From NCBI GenBank assembly GCA_011372835.1, contig DSAJ01000110.1:1-6889 (forward strand): a DNA stretch of 6,889 nt, read 5' to 3'. The stretch is from Methanomicrobia archaeon (GTDB lineage: Archaea; Methanobacteriota_B; Thermococci; Methanofastidiosales; NM3). The notes below the pieces were generated by a model. That model saw only the letters and a list, made by a program, of their open reading frames with translations, ran no database searches and was not told the DNA's origin. The position numbers and the translations under genes were made by a program. Shown here one piece after another: positions 5,407 through 6,889 of the stretch. Every line of letters begins with the position of its first letter. Within the stretch, counting starts at the first letter, position 1.

Positions 5407-6889
5407 CGAGAGTCACCTCCGAATCTCGCTGCGATGCGGTGCAATGCATTGAAGAACCGCGACGTACGGTCTGAGTCGACGGGCATGTTCGAATACCTCG
5501 AGACCTCGAACGTATGTGTTATCGTCGGCGACTCATCGCGTGTAAGGGGAATTTGTCTAAGCCTGCGGTCGATGTCGCGATGTGTCATCTTGCGGTCAAG
5601 CGTCACGATGCCCTGGCGCTCAATGAAGTCGATGAAGGCCCCATACCCCGCAACGACGGCCTCGCGCAGCCCCCCAAGCTGTTCGAGAAGCGACAACTCC
5701 TGCTCGAATGTCTGCTCTTTTTCGGTCTGGACCGGGGACCCTTCATCCTCACCTTGCGGCTGTTGGGATACTGGCGCATGACTCCGCCTTCGACGAATAC
5801 CCACGGCAAGGGCAGAAACTACCATGATAGCAAGGACCACCGAGATGACGTAGATGAGATTTTCCCTCAAATATTCCAGCGTGGCACCAAACCGCGCGGG
5901 CACGGAGAGGTCGAACAACGGCGGTGCGGAGCGGATGTAGAAGACGAGGTCGGACGAGCGTGAGGGGGCATACGCGCTGTCGGGAGGGGGAGCATACTCG
6001 GCGAAAGCTTGCACCTTCATGCCCTCCCCGAACGGAAGCTCCACGACATGTTCGTACGTGCCGTCACCGCTCGAGGTGAGATCATAGGTCGCATCGTTCA
6101 CGTGAAGCGTCAGCGGTTGTGTTGCGATGCCCGACCAAAACGCATCGCGCAGCCTGCCGCGAAACGTGATCGAGACCGTATCACCATCGATCTCGTATGC
6201 CCTCTGAAGAGAGAGGGACGTGTCAATGCGCAGATCGACGATTACGGTATCGGTGCGGTACTCCACCCCGTCATGGGACGTTATGGCATGAAACGATAGC
6301 CTGTTTCGCTCGAGGTTTGAGGGCACCTTGTAGTCGAGCGAGAACGCCCCCCGGTCGTTTGTTGCGACCGTCTCGATGAGTGAATCGTTCTCGTAGAGTG
6401 ATACGGGATGCGTCGTCACGGGCTCTCCCTTGACGTAAAACATTCCCCTCATGCTCAGCGTACTGTCATGAGCGGACGTCGGGCCGTAGACGCGCAGCAC
6501 GAAGAACGTGAAGTCGGACTCCGCAATCTCCCGAAACGCCTCGTAGCGCTCCTCGTAAGACGCCATGAGCCCCTCGAACGTATCAAGGGAGCTCTCGAGG
6601 CGGGACGTGTCAACGCCAAGCGAGCCAAGCTTCTGCACGGAGACTCTCATCTCGTCGATGAACCCCTCGATGAGGGAGAGTGCCTCGCGGGTCTCGACGA
6701 GCGCGTCAGGATGTGCGAGAGGGTCCTCTGCCGATTCCAGGAGTTCGAGATTCGTTGCTGCCGTTTGCTGCAAACCTGCCGTCTCCTGCAGGGATGACGA
6801 GATGGCGCTGCTTGCAGAGAAGTATGTCGAGAGGGGAAGTGTGAGCGACGCTGAGCTGATGCCCCGGGAGGTCGTGGTGACAGGCGAGA
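5403..6889 (-). CDS. Partial single-pass surface protein with beta-sandwich modules and DUF4129-like cytoplasmic tail
   Basis: The frame is open to the right edge, so the N-terminus (and any signal peptide) is missing; 494 complete codons are visible. Numbering from the edge, residues 1-38 are Ser/Thr-rich, like a surface linker. Residues 46-125 are acidic and helical, possibly coiled coil. Residues about 141-220 resemble a transthyretin/carboxypeptidase-regulatory-like beta sandwich (GEPVTTHPVSLYENDS, NDRGAFSLDYKVP). A second beta-rich module covers about 230-318, and a membrane helix lies at about 344-364 (bases 5796-5858), followed by an RRRR stop-transfer cluster. After a charged linker, residues about 395-490 match DUF4129 by eye: a helix with GYGAFIDFIERQG, then MTHRDIDRRL (434-443) and VSRYSNMPV near the end. 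DUF4129 tails occur next to MoxR and DUF58 genes. One N-glycosylation sequon (NDS) lies in the first sandwich. Role unknown; an envelope sensor or substrate is possible. Confidence 0.85.
   Translation of the reverse strand, partial: SPVTTTSRGISSASLTLPLSTYFSASSAISSSLQETAGLQQTAATNLELLESAEDPLAHPDALVETREALSLIEGFIDEMRVSVQKLGSLGVDTSRLESSLDTFEGLMASYEERYEAFREIAESDFTFFVLRVYGPTSAHDSTLSMRGMFYVKGEPVTTHPVSLYENDSLIETVATNDRGAFSLDYKVPSNLERNRLSFHAITSHDGVEYRTDTVIVDLRIDTSLSLQRAYEIDGDTVSITFRGRLRDAFWSGIATQPLTLHVNDATYDLTSSGDGTYEHVVELPFGEGMKVQAFAEYAPPPDSAYAPSRSSDLVFYIRSAPPLFDLSVPARFGATLEYLRENLIYVISVVLAIMVVSALAVGIRRRRSHAPVSQQPQGEDEGSPVQTEKEQTFEQELSLLEQLGGLREAVVAGYGAFIDFIERQGIVTLDRKMTHRDIDRRLRQIPLTRDESPTITHTFEVSRYSNMPVDSDRTSRFFNALHRIAARFGGDSR
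5413..5420 (-). promoter_or_regulatory. Very strong ribosome binding site of the DUF4350 gene
   Basis: On the minus strand GGAGGTGA, a near-full complement of the archaeal 16S rRNA 3' end, lies 6 bases before ATG 5406 and 9 before the second ATG at 5403. It sits within the last codons of the upstream gene, so translation is probably coupled through the ATGA overlap. Confidence 0.8.

Noticed and set aside
5514..5963. A 149-codon plus-strand frame opposite the DUF4129-like tail
   Set aside because: No family resemblance, no binding site or promoter, and it lies fully antisense to a supported gene.
5403..6773. A complete gene starting at TTG 6773
   Set aside because: The frame stays open for 38 more codons to the window edge, no good binding site precedes the TTG, and a membrane protein with an outer domain should have a signal peptide, which is absent from this start.
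5403..6889. A transglutaminase (TgpA-like) partner, common in bacterial MoxR-DUF58-DUF4129 loci
   Set aside because: No Cys-His-Asp transglutaminase motif is visible in any of the genes present. One could still lie beyond the right edge.
1..6889. Mobile elements, CRISPR arrays, tRNA or rRNA genes
   Set aside because: No transposase, terminal repeats, spaced direct repeats or RNA gene signatures were seen. Nearly every base belongs to a supported coding gene.

Overview
The window looks like a gene-dense chromosome segment of an archaeon, most likely a euryarchaeote. The GC content is fairly high (about 55-60% by eye). Supporting signs are strong GGAGGTGA/GAGGTGA-type ribosome binding sites, a hairpin-less series of oligo-T tracts as terminator at the only convergent junction, and a DUF4129-DUF4350-MoxR-DUF58 gene order. 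That gene order also occurs in bacteria such as actinobacteria, so the domain assignment is an inference and no species is claimed.

Left end, plus strand (1-1134): the last 20 codons of an upstream gene read like the C-terminus of a 3-isopropylmalate dehydrogenase-family enzyme. After 9 bases follows a complete branched-chain amino acid aminotransferase (IlvE, class IV PLP fold, BCAT2-like). Together they suggest the end of a leucine/valine/isoleucine biosynthesis operon. Three T tracts in the 35-base convergent gap (1135-1169) probably terminate it.

Rest of the window, minus strand (6889 down to 1170): one tightly packed five-gene operon, with its promoter and the beginning of its first gene beyond the right edge. 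In transcription order: (1) a single-pass membrane protein with a Ser/Thr-rich and helical ectodomain, two beta-sandwich-like modules and a cytoplasmic DUF4129-like tail, cut by the window edge; (2) a DUF4350-type protein with two membrane helices and an EF-hand-like loop in its outer domain; (3) a MoxR-family AAA+ ATPase with an unusual N-terminal extension of about 100 residues; (4) a DUF58 protein with an N-terminal membrane hairpin and a VWA-like MIDAS motif; (5) a small polytopic membrane protein of unknown family. Junctions are ATGA overlaps or gaps of 5-6 bases, each with a good Shine-Dalgarno sequence, so the five products are probably made together.

The likely theme is a membrane-anchored MoxR/VWA chaperone-like machine coupled to two cell-surface sensor or scaffold proteins. 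Its substrate is unknown. Two start sites need attention: the DUF58 gene probably starts at GTG 3079 rather than further upstream, and the rightmost gene has no start inside the window. No RNA genes, mobile elements, CRISPR arrays or gene-free stretches over 300 bases were seen.
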